From Actinomycetota bacterium (GTDB taxonomy: Bacteria; Actinomycetota; Acidimicrobiia; Acidimicrobiales; JAMDDE01), in contig JAMDDE010000027.1 in the NCBI GenBank assembly GCA_023489235.1, positions 1-35,083 on the forward strand: a DNA stretch of 35,083 bases, given 5' to 3'. How positions within the stretch are numbered: position 1 is the stretch's first letter; each line of letters begins with the position of its first letter. Shown here in pieces: positions 20,488 to 32,393 of this stretch. The position numbers and the translations under genes are program-made. A model generated the notes under the pieces. That model was not told the DNA's origin. It did no database searches and worked only from the letters and a program-made list of their open reading frames with translations.

Positions 20488-21533
20488 TGTCCAGAGTGCT
20501 TGTAGCAATGTCAGGAGGAGTTGACTCCTCTGTAGCTGCAGCTTTGTTAGTTAGATCAGGATATGACGTTACTGGGGTGACCATGAAGCTGTGGGATGGA
20601 GTAAGTGATCGAGGCTGTTGCAGTGTCCGTGACGTTGAAGACGCTCGCAGAGTAGCTCGTCGTTTAGGCATCGACCACTACGTCTTCAACTTTACCGAAG
20701 AGTTCGAGAACACCGTAGTTCTTCCTTATGTGACGGAGCATACGCTAGGTAGAACGCCCAATCCCTGCATCGACTGTAATCGCCATCTCAAATTTGGGAA
20801 ACTGTTGGAGCGTGCTCGGCAGTTAGGCTTTGACAAAGTTGCTACTGGGCACTATGCCAGGGTGATAGAGAGCTCACCGAGCAGGTTTTCTCTCTATCGT
20901 GGTGTAGACCAAGAGAAGGATCAATCCTATGTGCTCTCTGTCCTTACCCAGTCACAGTTGGCCTACTGCCTCTTCCCCTTAGGGGATATGACCAAGAGCC
21001 AAGCGAGGGATATAGCTTCAACTCTAGGGTTGTGCACAGCCAATAAACCAGATAGCCAGGACGTTTGCTTCATAACCGATCAAGAAGGCAGAGAAGGATT
21101 CCTCTCTCGACGCATGGATCTCCATCCAGGTGAGGTGGTCGAGGTAGCAACGGGAAGGAGACTCGGTAATGTCCCTGCGCTAGAGCTAATTACTGTAGGC
21201 CAACGCAAGGGGATAGTGAAAGGAGCCGATGGCAAGAGGCGGTATGTGTTGAGAGTGGACATACCGGCTAGGCAGGTGTTGGTTGGTCAAGCTGATGAAG
21301 TGGGTGTATCACGTATCGATCTCACCTCTCTCTCTTTCGTGGAGGAGCCAGTGCCTCCTGGGACAGAGGTACTTGTCCAAGTGAGTGCCCATGGTTTTGT
21401 TACCAAGGGTTGTTTTCTGGGAGACTCCGTAGTGTTCGAGGGTCGACATCGGCGAGTAGCACCTGGGCAGACTGTAGCTCTTTATGACGGTTCTCGTGTT
21501 CTCGGAGCTGGCTTGGCCAAAAGCTCTCCTTGA
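20487..21533 (+). CDS. mnmA: tRNA-specific 2-thiouridylase MnmA
   Basis: VLVAMSGGVDSSVAAALL PP-loop, GCCSVRDVEDARRVARRLGI, NPCIDCNRHLKFG, DSQDVCFI; start ATG at 20487 overlaps the previous stop (TGATG). Confidence 0.96.
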   Translation: MSRVLVAMSGGVDSSVAAALLVRSGYDVTGVTMKLWDGVSDRGCCSVRDVEDARRVARRLGIDHYVFNFTEEFENTVVLPYVTEHTLGRTPNPCIDCNRHLKFGKLLERARQLGFDKVATGHYARVIESSPSRFSLYRGVDQEKDQSYVLSVLTQSQLAYCLFPLGDMTKSQARDIASTLGLCTANKPDSQDVCFITDQEGREGFLSRRMDLHPGEVVEVATGRRLGNVPALELITVGQRKGIVKGADGKRRYVLRVDIPARQVLVGQADEVGVSRIDLTSLSFVEEPVPPGTEVLVQVSAHGFVTKGCFLGDSVVFEGRHRRVAPGQTVALYDGSRVLGAGLAKSSP

Positions 21534-21546
21534 TCTGTTGTCTTGA

Positions 21547-22737
21547 TCAACTCGTTGCTGGGAGTCCCATCGTTTTGGCATGGGTCATCAGCATCGAGTA
21601 AGGCGGAGCTAGATCTGTGCCGTCTGGATCATTCAGATAGCCAGGAGCTGTTCCAGGAACCCCAGTATGGCCATACTGCCAAACTATTTTGTTGGTATGC
21701 GGATCTATGACTATGACACGATCATTGCCATCGTCATTGCAGAGTATGTCGCCGTTGGTAGGTATAGGTGCGCACAAGGATGGGTGATTGAGCATCCCCG
21801 GACCGCTTGTAGGGGCATATCGCCAAAGTAGACGACCGTGTTTGGTGAACTCCTCTACAGCACCTGGTTTGGTGTAGTCCACGCTTATGAAGGTATTGGG
21901 GCCTACTTGATTCGAGTCGGAGGGGTACGTGAACGAGGGTGGGTGAGTTGACCAGAGTACTTTTCCAGTAGCAATGTTCAGTTCGTCTACCCAATCCCCA
22001 TTTATCTCGGTTATCAGGTAATCACCGTTGCTCATGGGAAAGGCTCCATTAGGGCTGGCCCAACGGTGAGGAGGTTGGTGGTAGCAGTAGGGGTCGGTGA
22101 TGCCAATAGTCTGAAGGGGTAGATGTCCACCCTTAGGAATTATCAAGATGTTGCAGTTCTTTATATCGGCAGTAATAACGTCTCCGTTGGGCATCATCAG
22201 GGCATCGTCAGGGTTGTCCACCAACCCAGGCGTATGTCCAGCTACTCCCGGAGTACCGTAACGCCAGAGTATCTTAGGATGTTTGGTGAAACTGATCAGG
22301 GATATGACTTGGTCGGTCTCCTCGGTGGCGATGATGTCTTTGCCATTGGGAGTGAAGAATGCATCGTCTGGTCGTAGGAATGTTTGCCCAGGTGCTAGAG
22401 AATTCTTGGAGGGGAACTGCCACACGATCTTTCCCTCAGGATTGACGAGCAAAATTCTGTTGTTGCCTTCATCGGCTATAAGCACGTCAGAGGGCAGTAC
22501 TGACGGGTTGGACCCAGGAGCTAGGTTAGGTCCAGGCTTCAAAGAGGCTTGCACCCCCTTGCTGGCGGCGTTGCTTTGACCAGTCACATCCTGCTGCTTG
22601 GATAGTTTGCTCACCGGACGCGAACCGTTGGCCTTTGGTTTTGATGGGAGGGTAACGATTATGATGGCTGCTAGGGCAGCGAATGCCACCAATGCCATGA
22701 CGCGTGCGAAATTACTCTTGAGGTTGGGCGTGGGCAT
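21547..22737 (-). CDS. Secreted/membrane-anchored beta-propeller (PQQ/NHL-like) protein
   Basis: N-terminal TM (VMALVAFAALAAIIIVTLP) and repeated blade-like motifs (VLIADEGNNRILLVNPEGKIVWQFP, ILWRYGTPGVAGHTPGLVDNPDDALMMPNGD, DRVIVIDPHTNKIVWQYGHTGVPGTAPGYLNDPDG). Start is likely MPTPN at about 22737; the ORF extends to 22785. Confidence 0.75.
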   Translation of the reverse strand: MPTPNLKSNFARVMALVAFAALAAIIIVTLPSKPKANGSRPVSKLSKQQDVTGQSNAASKGVQASLKPGPNLAPGSNPSVLPSDVLIADEGNNRILLVNPEGKIVWQFPSKNSLAPGQTFLRPDDAFFTPNGKDIIATEETDQVISLISFTKHPKILWRYGTPGVAGHTPGLVDNPDDALMMPNGDVITADIKNCNILIIPKGGHLPLQTIGITDPYCYHQPPHRWASPNGAFPMSNGDYLITEINGDWVDELNIATGKVLWSTHPPSFTYPSDSNQVGPNTFISVDYTKPGAVEEFTKHGRLLWRYAPTSGPGMLNHPSLCAPIPTNGDILCNDDGNDRVIVIDPHTNKIVWQYGHTGVPGTAPGYLNDPDGTDLAPPYSMLMTHAKTMGLPATS

Positions 22738-22837
22738 GGGTAGAAAGCATAAAGGCTCGTGAGGATGAATAGTAGTCGGGCGCAAGCTAGCAGCTAAAGG
22801 CTAAAGAATGTATGGCGCGCACATTAAGGGGTGATCT

Positions 22838-24175
22838 TTGTCTACTCTTTATGTCGCCATGTCCTCACGCTCACATATGCTTTCAAAGAAATCCAGAGGT
22901 TCTCATCTGCATATAGGCTCAGGCTTGCATGAGCGCTCTCGTTTCTCTCCGACTCGACGAGTAGCACCATTTGCAGCTATAATACTAATCATTATAGTAT
23001 TATTAGTAATTGTTGGAGGCATAGTTCAAGTAGTTCGTTCTGTCCCATCCCCCATCTTCCACTCCACCATACCTACTTCTTACAGAGTAGCTGGGGGTCC
23101 TCCAGCATTGCCCTGGCCTAGCACCGGGGAAGCTGTAGTAGCGGTGAAAGGCGTGGGCACGGTGGGGAGCTTTGGAGGCGACCAAGAGTACTCAATTGCT
23201 AGCATAGCTAAAATCATGACGGCTTACTTGGTACTCAAGGACCATCCTCTTACGCCGGGGTCGTCTGGTCCCTATGTGACCATTACTCCAGCGGAGGTGG
23301 CAGCTTATCAAAAAGATGCTGCCCCTCCTCAGTCGCAGTCAGTGCTCCCTGTAGCTGCTGGTGAGAGATTGAGCGAGAGACAGATGCTAGAAGCAATTCT
23401 AATACCTTCGGCCAACAATATAGCTCGGATCCTAGCGGTTTGGAACAGTGGGAGCATAGCGGCCTTCGTGGCTCAGATGAATGCAGAGGCCCGAGCACTA
23501 GGAATGCACCACACTCACTACGTTGGCCCTTCCGGTTATAATCCTGGGACGGTCAGTACCGCCTCCGACCTGTTGAAACTTGCTGTAGTAGCGGAGTCGA
23601 ACCCAGTTTTCGCCTCCATAGTCGCTCGTCCCCAGGCTAGCTTCCCAGTGGCAGGCGTTGTGGAAAACTACAACTATGACCTTGGGAAGGATGGAATCGT
23701 GGGGATCAAGACCGGTTCAGAGGGTGATGGCACTGGGGGGTTCGTGTTCGATGCTCGCAAAGTTGTGGATGGTAAGCCAGTGACGATACTCGGTGCGGTA
23801 TTGGGTCAAGGTGGACTCAGTCCTCTGGAGACCGCACTAGGGGTAGGTGAGAGGCTCATTACTGCGGTAACTTCCATGTTGCGTCAACAAACCATAGTAA
23901 GCACAGGGAGCCGTGTGGGGAGCATCTCGGCACCCTGGCATTCAGGAGACATACCTGTGGATACCGGTGCGACAGTGAGCTTTCTTACCTGGCCAGGGAT
24001 GAGGGTTCATACCCGTTTGACTGGAAGTTCCCATCTGCCCCATGCCTTCTCGGCCGGAGCTGAGATCGGTACGCTCAGGATCACTGCCGAGTCAGAGAAG
24101 GCCACGGTTCCTGTGGATGCAGAGTCTTCCCTATCCGGGCCGTCCCTGAGCTGGAAGCTATTTGGACGTTTATGA
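22838..24175 (+). CDS. D-alanyl-D-alanine carboxypeptidase family protein (serine penicillin-binding, DacA/PBP5-like); exact start uncertain
   Basis: SxxK (SIASIAKIMTAYLVLKD), SxN (IPSANNIARILAV), KTG (GIKTGSEGDG), and an N-terminal TM. Confidence 0.9.
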   Translation: MSTLYVAMSSRSHMLSKKSRGSHLHIGSGLHERSRFSPTRRVAPFAAIILIIIVLLVIVGGIVQVVRSVPSPIFHSTIPTSYRVAGGPPALPWPSTGEAVVAVKGVGTVGSFGGDQEYSIASIAKIMTAYLVLKDHPLTPGSSGPYVTITPAEVAAYQKDAAPPQSQSVLPVAAGERLSERQMLEAILIPSANNIARILAVWNSGSIAAFVAQMNAEARALGMHHTHYVGPSGYNPGTVSTASDLLKLAVVAESNPVFASIVARPQASFPVAGVVENYNYDLGKDGIVGIKTGSEGDGTGGFVFDARKVVDGKPVTILGAVLGQGGLSPLETALGVGERLITAVTSMLRQQTIVSTGSRVGSISAPWHSGDIPVDTGATVSFLTWPGMRVHTRLTGSSHLPHAFSAGAEIGTLRITAESEKATVPVDAESSLSGPSLSWKLFGRL

Positions 24176-24264
24176 GCTAAATCAATCAAATCAACCAGTG
24201 AGCTGCAGTACGAGCTAACCTCAGGGTTGTGCCATAGAGAGGATTGGAGACGAGGAGGATCCAG

Positions 24265-24687
24265 GTGAACAGCGAAGCAAAGTATCCTTTCCTGAGTGAA
24301 CAGTGGATAGAGGAAGCGAAAAAGATACGTGCTGAATACGAGAGCAGAACCCCCCAAAACTCTCAGCCGATAAAGATGAATCATGTAATAGTAGATGTGC
24401 CCTTTGGGGAGGGTACGGTGAAAACGCACTTGGATACCTCCTCAGGGTATCTCGATATAGATCTGGGGCATGTAGACTCCCCTGATTTAACCGTCACTAT
24501 GGACTACGAAACCGCTAGAACCATCTTGGTGGACGGGAACCCCCAGGCTGGCATCCAAGCGTTCATGGCTGGGAAGATCAAGGTAGAGGGAGATATTACC
24601 AAGTTGATGATGCTGCAGAATACCTCTGTGCCTACCAACCCTGTGCTATCAGAGGTGGCGGCTAGGATACAAGCAATAACCGAGTGA
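24265..24687 (+). CDS. SCP2 sterol-transfer domain protein (ORF track starts at 24244)
   Basis: DLTVTMDYETARTILVDGNPQAGIQAFMAGKIKVEGDITKLMML is SCP2-like. GTG at 24265 preceded by GAGGAGG. Confidence 0.85.
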   Translation: MNSEAKYPFLSEQWIEEAKKIRAEYESRTPQNSQPIKMNHVIVDVPFGEGTVKTHLDTSSGYLDIDLGHVDSPDLTVTMDYETARTILVDGNPQAGIQAFMAGKIKVEGDITKLMMLQNTSVPTNPVLSEVAARIQAITE

Positions 24688-24727
24688 GTCGAAACAACTG
24701 GAGCCCATCATGAGTAGAGCTTCGTTC

Positions 24728-26890
<2,163 letters not shown>

Positions 26891-27007
26891 AGCTCTGGAG
26901 CAAGAACAATGCTACCGATCGATGCTGTCTCAGACTGCAAGTAGCCACAAACGATCAAGAAGGGCACGTTGTTCCCCTGAGGGGTCCAAAGGCGCTAACA
27001 TGCCGAC

Positions 27008-27337
27008 GTGAGCTCTCTTGATACAGAACCGCCATCAGCTTCGGAACAAATCTCTGTTGAAGAGGTGATCCACGTCGCCAAGCTTGCCCGCTTGCAGCTC
27101 AGCGAGGAAGAGGTAAAGACATTTACCGATCAGTTGGCTTCGGTCCTCCGATATGCCAGTCAAGTAGCTGCTTTGGATACCGCCACCGTGGAGCCGACTG
27201 CGCATCCCATGGCTATGGTCAACGTGTTTCGAGAGGATCTACCTAGGCCAGGGTTGAACCGGGAGGAGGTGCTGGATCAGGCTCCTGCAGTGGAGGGAGC
27301 CTTCTTCAAGGTTCCTAGAATTGTTGGAGAGGAATGA
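27008..27337 (+). CDS. gatC: Asp/Glu-tRNA amidotransferase subunit C
   Basis: [44 protein letters not shown]...[22 protein letters not shown] start; directly precedes gatA with ATGA overlap. Confidence 0.94.
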   Translation: MSSLDTEPPSASEQISVEEVIHVAKLARLQLSEEEVKTFTDQLASVLRYASQVAALDTATVEPTAHPMAMVNVFREDLPRPGLNREEVLDQAPAVEGAFFKVPRIVGEE

Positions 27338-28812
27338 GTGAGGTGAGAATGGGTGAGTGGAGCGCTCTGGCGATTTCCCAAGGGGTGAGGGATGGGGAGC
27401 TGAAGGCAGTGGAGATAGCGGAGGAAACGCTCTCCAGAATAGAGACGAACGACCCTCTCCTCCATGCATTCTTGCACGTTTCCCCGGAGCTTGCTTTGAA
27501 AAGGGCTGCAGAGCTGGACGAGCGGATAGCTAAAGGTGAAGACCCGGGCCGCTTGAGTGGGGTGCCCGTAGCTCTGAAAGACAACTTGTGCACGAGGGAC
27601 ATGCCTACTACGGCTGCCTCTGCCATCCTGGACGGCTGGATACCACCTTATGATGCAACCGTGGTGTCACGATTGAAAGAGTCCGGTGCAGTCATCATAG
27701 GCAAGACCAACATGGATGAGTTTGCCATGGGATCGTCCACGGAGAACTCAGCTTTTGGTGCTACTCGTAACCCGCACGATCCCGCTCGTGTCCCTGGAGG
27801 GTCAAGCGGTGGCAGTGCGGTGGCAGTGGCCGCCTCACTAGTCCCACTGGCTCTTGGATCGGATACAGGAGGATCTATTCGACAGCCGGCTGCCCTGTGC
27901 GGTGTGGTAGGCATGAAGCCTACCTATGGGATGGTGTCCCGCTATGGGTTGATTGCCTTTGCCAGTTCCTTGGACCAGATAGGACCTTTTGCTGCCACAG
28001 TAGCTGATGCTGCAGTTCTTCTGGAGGTTATTGCTGGTCATGATGGTTACGACTCTACTTCGCTGGATCGTCAACCCCCTTCCCTTCTCGATCAACTCGA
28101 CAGAGGGGTTGACGGGCTCAAGGTCGGGGTGGTTTCCGAGCTCTTGGAAGGGGCAGATCCAGCTGTGGCTGTCCAAGTGAGGCTGGCTGCCGAAACCCTA
28201 GCCAATGCGGGTGCCTTGGTGGAGGACACATCCATACCAGTCCTCACCTATAGTCTGCCTGCCTACTATCTTTTGGCTCCGGCTGAGGCCTCCTCCAACT
28301 TGGCCCGTTATGATGGGGTACGGTACGGCCTCAGGGTGGATGCCCCGGATGTGGAGAGCATGAACTCTAGGACTAGAGAGAAGGGGTTTGGAGCAGAAGT
28401 CAAACGACGCATCATGCTAGGCACCTACGCTCTGTCCGCTGGATACTACGATGCTTTCTACCTCCAAGCGCAAAAGGTGCGTACTTTGGTGATCAATGGT
28501 TTCTCTGCTGCTTACGAGAGCTACGATCTACTGCTCTCCCCGACCTCTCCTACGACGGCTTTTCCTCTGGGATCCAGGCTTGCCGATCCACTTTCTATGT
28601 ATCTCTCTGATATCTGTACCATTCCCTCCAATTTGGCTGGACATCCAGCTATGTCCATCCCCTTTGGGACGGATGACGATGGCTTACCGGTGGGGGTACA
28701 ACTCATGGCTCCAGCCCTAGGCGAGGCAGTGATGGTGAGAGCCGCCGCGGTTCTGGAGGCAGCTGAATCACATCTCTCGGGGCAGCAGAGGAGGGACGAA
28801 GATGAGCAATGA
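27334..28812 (+). CDS. gatA: Asp/Glu-tRNA amidotransferase subunit A
   Basis: Amidase signature [45 protein letters not shown]; catalytic Lys region [11 protein letters not shown]. Confidence 0.97.
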   Translation: MSEVRMGEWSALAISQGVRDGELKAVEIAEETLSRIETNDPLLHAFLHVSPELALKRAAELDERIAKGEDPGRLSGVPVALKDNLCTRDMPTTAASAILDGWIPPYDATVVSRLKESGAVIIGKTNMDEFAMGSSTENSAFGATRNPHDPARVPGGSSGGSAVAVAASLVPLALGSDTGGSIRQPAALCGVVGMKPTYGMVSRYGLIAFASSLDQIGPFAATVADAAVLLEVIAGHDGYDSTSLDRQPPSLLDQLDRGVDGLKVGVVSELLEGADPAVAVQVRLAAETLANAGALVEDTSIPVLTYSLPAYYLLAPAEASSNLARYDGVRYGLRVDAPDVESMNSRTREKGFGAEVKRRIMLGTYALSAGYYDAFYLQAQKVRTLVINGFSAAYESYDLLLSPTSPTTAFPLGSRLADPLSMYLSDICTIPSNLAGHPAMSIPFGTDDDGLPVGVQLMAPALGEAVMVRAAAVLEAAESHLSGQQRRDEDEQ

Positions 28813-30313
28813 GTTCGAGACAGTCGTAGGTCTCGAGGTCCACTGTGAATTAGCTACTCGGACAAAGCTGTTTTGCAGTTGCCCAAATCGGTTCGGAGAC
28901 GAGCCAAATACCAATGTATGCCCTGTCTGTCTGGGCCTGCCTGGTTCGCTGCCTGTTTTGAATGAGGCAGCGGTAGAGATGGCCATGCGCATAGGATTGG
29001 CTCTCCACTGCGAAATACGACCATCGGTGTTCCATCGCAAGAACTACTTCTACCCGGACATGCCCAAGGATTATCAGATAAGTCAGTACGATGCTCCCAT
29101 ATGCGTTAATGGTTGGCTGGAGTTACCCGATGGTTCGAAAGTAGGTATCGTAAGGGCGCACTTGGAAGAGGATACTGGAAAGACTACCCACGTAGGCAGC
29201 ACAGGCAGAATTCATGATGCCAGTTATTCACTGGTGGACTACAACCGAGCCGGTGTACCTCTTGTTGAAGTGGTCAGTGCTCCTGACATCAGCTCAGGCC
29301 AACAAGCTCGCCAGTACGTAAGTGAGTTGCGGGCCATACTGTTGGCTACAGCTACATCCGATGGAAAGCTTGAAGAAGGGTCACTGCGGGTGGATGCCAA
29401 TGTATCCGTACGGCGCAAGGGTAGCGATGAGCTCGGGACGCGATGCGAGATCAAGAATTTGAACTCCTTGCGCTCCTTGGCCAGGGCTATCGAGTACGAG
29501 AGCGAACGGCAGGCTGATCTGATCAGGCAGGGGCTGGAGGTGGTCCAGGAGACTCGTCACTGGAGCGAGGACGAGGAGAGAACCGTACCCATGCGCTCGA
29601 AGGAAGAGGCCTTTGACTATAGGTATTTCCCGGAGCCGGATCTAGTTGCGCTTGTTCCTGGGGAGCAGTGGATAGAGAGGGTGCGCGGCAGTATGGGGAT
29701 GCTTCCCGAGGAGCGTCGAAAGCGATTGATCGAGGCTATAGTCCGCCCTCGATCCTCCTCGGAACCGACTACTTCTCATATATCACAGGCAGAGTCGGAT
29801 GCGGAGAAGTCAAGTGATGAGACTCCTGCTGAAGCGGTTCTTTCCCATGTGGCCAAGGTGGTGGAACTTGGATTGGATGATCTCGTGATTGCCGCTATCG
29901 AACTTGGTGCCGACAGGCGGATCGCAGTTATGAGGGCAGTCAATGAGGCGGCTGCAGATCCAGAGAGGGCTCGACATATTGAAGCGGGACATTTCGCCAA
30001 ATTGATCGAGATGGAGCATAAGGGACGGATCAGCGCCACGCAGGCAAAGACTATCTTGGCTCGCATGTTGGAAGGCGATGGAGAGGACCCTGAGACCATA
30101 GCTGCCAAAGAGGGGTTCAGTGCTCTTTCCCGAGACGAACTGGTCGAAGTGATCAACTCAGTGATAAGCGCCAATAGTGATGCTTGGCAGCGGTTTGTCT
30201 CCGGTGATCAAGCAGTCGGAAAATTCTTGGTCGGTCAAGTGATGAAGGCGACTCGGGGAAGAGCAGATGGACGAGCAGTCATGGAGCTGTTGACTGCTCG
30301 GAACGAGGGCTGA
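28802..30313 (+). CDS. gatB: Asp/Glu-tRNA amidotransferase subunit B
   Basis: [54 protein letters not shown]-terminal [24 protein letters not shown] inside the gatA end. Confidence 0.96.
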   Translation: MSNEFETVVGLEVHCELATRTKLFCSCPNRFGDEPNTNVCPVCLGLPGSLPVLNEAAVEMAMRIGLALHCEIRPSVFHRKNYFYPDMPKDYQISQYDAPICVNGWLELPDGSKVGIVRAHLEEDTGKTTHVGSTGRIHDASYSLVDYNRAGVPLVEVVSAPDISSGQQARQYVSELRAILLATATSDGKLEEGSLRVDANVSVRRKGSDELGTRCEIKNLNSLRSLARAIEYESERQADLIRQGLEVVQETRHWSEDEERTVPMRSKEEAFDYRYFPEPDLVALVPGEQWIERVRGSMGMLPEERRKRLIEAIVRPRSSSEPTTSHISQAESDAEKSSDETPAEAVLSHVAKVVELGLDDLVIAAIELGADRRIAVMRAVNEAAADPERARHIEAGHFAKLIEMEHKGRISATQAKTILARMLEGDGEDPETIAAKEGFSALSRDELVEVINSVISANSDAWQRFVSGDQAVGKFLVGQVMKATRGRADGRAVMELLTARNEG

Positions 30314-30419
30314 GTTAGTTCTATTCTAGAGCAGATTTTCAGAAGGATACCTTGACTGACCACGGTGTTTGCAGAGATAGCCCGTTCGATACGTTCAGCT
30401 GTCACCGAGGCAGTTGGTT

Positions 30420-32186
30420 ATGGCCTATTCTCTGCTCATGGGAAATGAATCATCGGAAGGTTCCGCAGCAGTCTCCAGTGTCGCATCGAGTGGATCAGAA
30501 GTGGCAACCAAGGTATCCTTGAAGATCCGTAGCAAAGAGGTAACTGAAGGTGCGGAGCGAGCTCCAGCTAGGGCAATGCTTCGTGCAGTGGGCATGGGAG
30601 ATGATGACTGGGACAAGCCACAGGTAGCCGTAGCTTCCTCCTGGAACGAGGTCACTCCTTGCAATCTCCCTCTGGCCAATCTTGCCAGACAAGCCAAGGC
30701 AGGAGTCAGAGCAGCAGGTGGCTTTCCCTTTGAGTTCGTAACCATTGCAGTATCCGATGGGATCTCCATGGGGCATGAAGGTATGAGGGCGTCTCTTCCT
30801 AGTCGAGAGATCATTTGTGACTCCGTGGAGACCATGATGCATGCCGAGCGTTTCGATGGCTTTGTTGGGCTAGCCGGTTGCGACAAGTCGCTTCCTGGCA
30901 TGCTCATGGCAGCAGCTAGAGTGAATCTTCCATCCGTCTTTCTCTACGGAGGAACCATACTGCCTGGACGTCTCAAGGACCAAGCGTTGGACATCGTGAC
31001 CGTGTTCGAAGCTGTGGGGGCACATGCCTCGGGACTCATAAGCGACGATGAGCTGGTGTCCATAGAGCGCAACGCTTGCCCTACTCCTGGATCCTGCGCA
31101 GGGATGTTCACGGCCAATACCATGGCCTCCGTTGCCGAGGCTCTAGGTATGTCCTTGCCTGCTGGTGCAACCGCTCCAGCTGTGGACCGACGCAGGGAAG
31201 ATTTGGCTTATGAGTCAGGGAAAGCAGTTGTAGGGCTACTAGCCTCAGGTATAAGACCTCGTGACATTATGACCAAGGAGGCATTCTACAACGCAATAGC
31301 TGTAGTCATGGCTTTAGGAGGTTCGACCAACGCCGTACTCCATCTTCTTGCTATAGCTCATGAGGCAAGGGTGGATTTGGATCTGTCTGACTTCGATCGC
31401 ATTGGGCGTAAGGTACCTCATTTGGCCGATATGAAGCCTCATGGTCTGTACCATATGAGCGACCTGGACAGGGTAGGAGGAGTACCAGTGGTAATGGCAG
31501 AGTTGGCTAGTGCTGGTCTACTGAATTTGGACTGTATAACCGTTACCGGCCGTACAGTGGGAGAGAATCTCTCGTCTATCCAGCCGCCTGCTCCAGACGG
31601 TTCCGTTGTTCACCCCCTCTCCAACCCCATCCATTTGGATGGCGGAATAGCCATCTTGAAGGGTTCGTTTGCACCTAATGGTTCCGTAGTGAAAGTAGCT
31701 GGCATTGACCAGACGTACTTCGAGGGAGTGGCAAGAGTGTTCGATGGAGAGGATGGTGCCATGCAGGCAATCCTTTCTGGGAGCATCAAGCCGGGTACCG
31801 TTGTGGTCATTCGTTACGAAGGACCTAAAGGGGGACCGGGGATGCGCGAGATGCTGGCTGTAACAGGTGCGATGAAAGGAGCTGGCCGGGGAGAGGACTG
31901 TGCTTTGGTGACCGATGGTCGTTTTTCGGGGGGGACTCACGGTTTATGTATTGGGCATGTTGCCCCAGAGGCTGTCGATGGTGGGCCCATAGCATTTGTC
32001 GAAGACGGGGACAAGATCGTGATTGATGTAGATAAACGGTCCATAGAGCTGCTCGTCCCAGAGGAGGAACTAACTCGTCGCCGTGCCTCTTGGAAGCTTC
32101 CCGAACCGCGTTACTCAAGCGGCGTCCTGGCCAAGTATGCTCGCTTGGTTACCGGATCGGATATGGGAGCAGTGACTCTGCCCTAG
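30420..32186 (+). CDS. ilvD: Dihydroxy-acid dehydratase (ORF track starts at 30414)
   Basis: [64 protein letters not shown]. Confidence 0.96.
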   Translation: MAYSLLMGNESSEGSAAVSSVASSGSEVATKVSLKIRSKEVTEGAERAPARAMLRAVGMGDDDWDKPQVAVASSWNEVTPCNLPLANLARQAKAGVRAAGGFPFEFVTIAVSDGISMGHEGMRASLPSREIICDSVETMMHAERFDGFVGLAGCDKSLPGMLMAAARVNLPSVFLYGGTILPGRLKDQALDIVTVFEAVGAHASGLISDDELVSIERNACPTPGSCAGMFTANTMASVAEALGMSLPAGATAPAVDRRREDLAYESGKAVVGLLASGIRPRDIMTKEAFYNAIAVVMALGGSTNAVLHLLAIAHEARVDLDLSDFDRIGRKVPHLADMKPHGLYHMSDLDRVGGVPVVMAELASAGLLNLDCITVTGRTVGENLSSIQPPAPDGSVVHPLSNPIHLDGGIAILKGSFAPNGSVVKVAGIDQTYFEGVARVFDGEDGAMQAILSGSIKPGTVVVIRYEGPKGGPGMREMLAVTGAMKGAGRGEDCALVTDGRFSGGTHGLCIGHVAPEAVDGGPIAFVEDGDKIVIDVDKRSIELLVPEEELTRRRASWKLPEPRYSSGVLAKYARLVTGSDMGAVTLP

Positions 32187-32209
32187 AGGCTAGGCGTCTT
32201 GCATGCGGC

Positions 32210-32238
32210 TTGCATGCGCCGGCTGAGTATGAGACAAT
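32210..32238 (+). promoter_or_regulatory. Candidate promoter for the ilv leader/ilvBN
   Basis: TTGCAT (32210-32215), 17-nt spacer, GACAAT (32233-32238). Predicted TSS would fall near 32245-32248, essentially at the leader ATG. By-eye match. Confidence 0.4.
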
Positions 32239-32247
32239 ATCTTCACT

Positions 32248-32334
32248 ATGAGTAATATGACGAGAATAGCTACCTCAACCGCAAAGTCTTCCGCGTATTC
32301 CGTGACGGCTATTCTCGTAGTAGTAGTAACCTGA
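32248..32334 (+). CDS. Candidate ilv operon leader (attenuator) peptide, 28 aa: MSNMTRIATSTAKSSAYSVTAILVVVVT
   Basis: ATG at 32248 in frame to TGA at 32332-32334. Run GCT ATT CTC GTA GTA GTA GTA ACC just before the stop; sits between ilvD and ilvB and is followed by hairpins. Confidence 0.8.
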   Translation: MSNMTRIATSTAKSSAYSVTAILVVVVT

Positions 32335-32361
32335 GCGCGCAGCTATCCGCTGTGCGCTCAC

Positions 32362-32393
32362 TGACCTCCCGAATGGGAGGTCATTCTATTTTA
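32362..32393 (+). terminator. Candidate intrinsic terminator of the ilv attenuator
   Basis: TGACCTCCC-GAAT-GGGAGGTCA (9-bp perfect stem, 4-nt loop, 32362-32383) followed by TTCTATTTTA (T tract interrupted). Confidence 0.65.

Noticed and set aside
26909-26944. Possible short leader ORF (MLPIDAVSDCK) before gatC
   Set aside because: No codon run related to a regulatory amino acid and no strong terminator, unlike the ilv leader.
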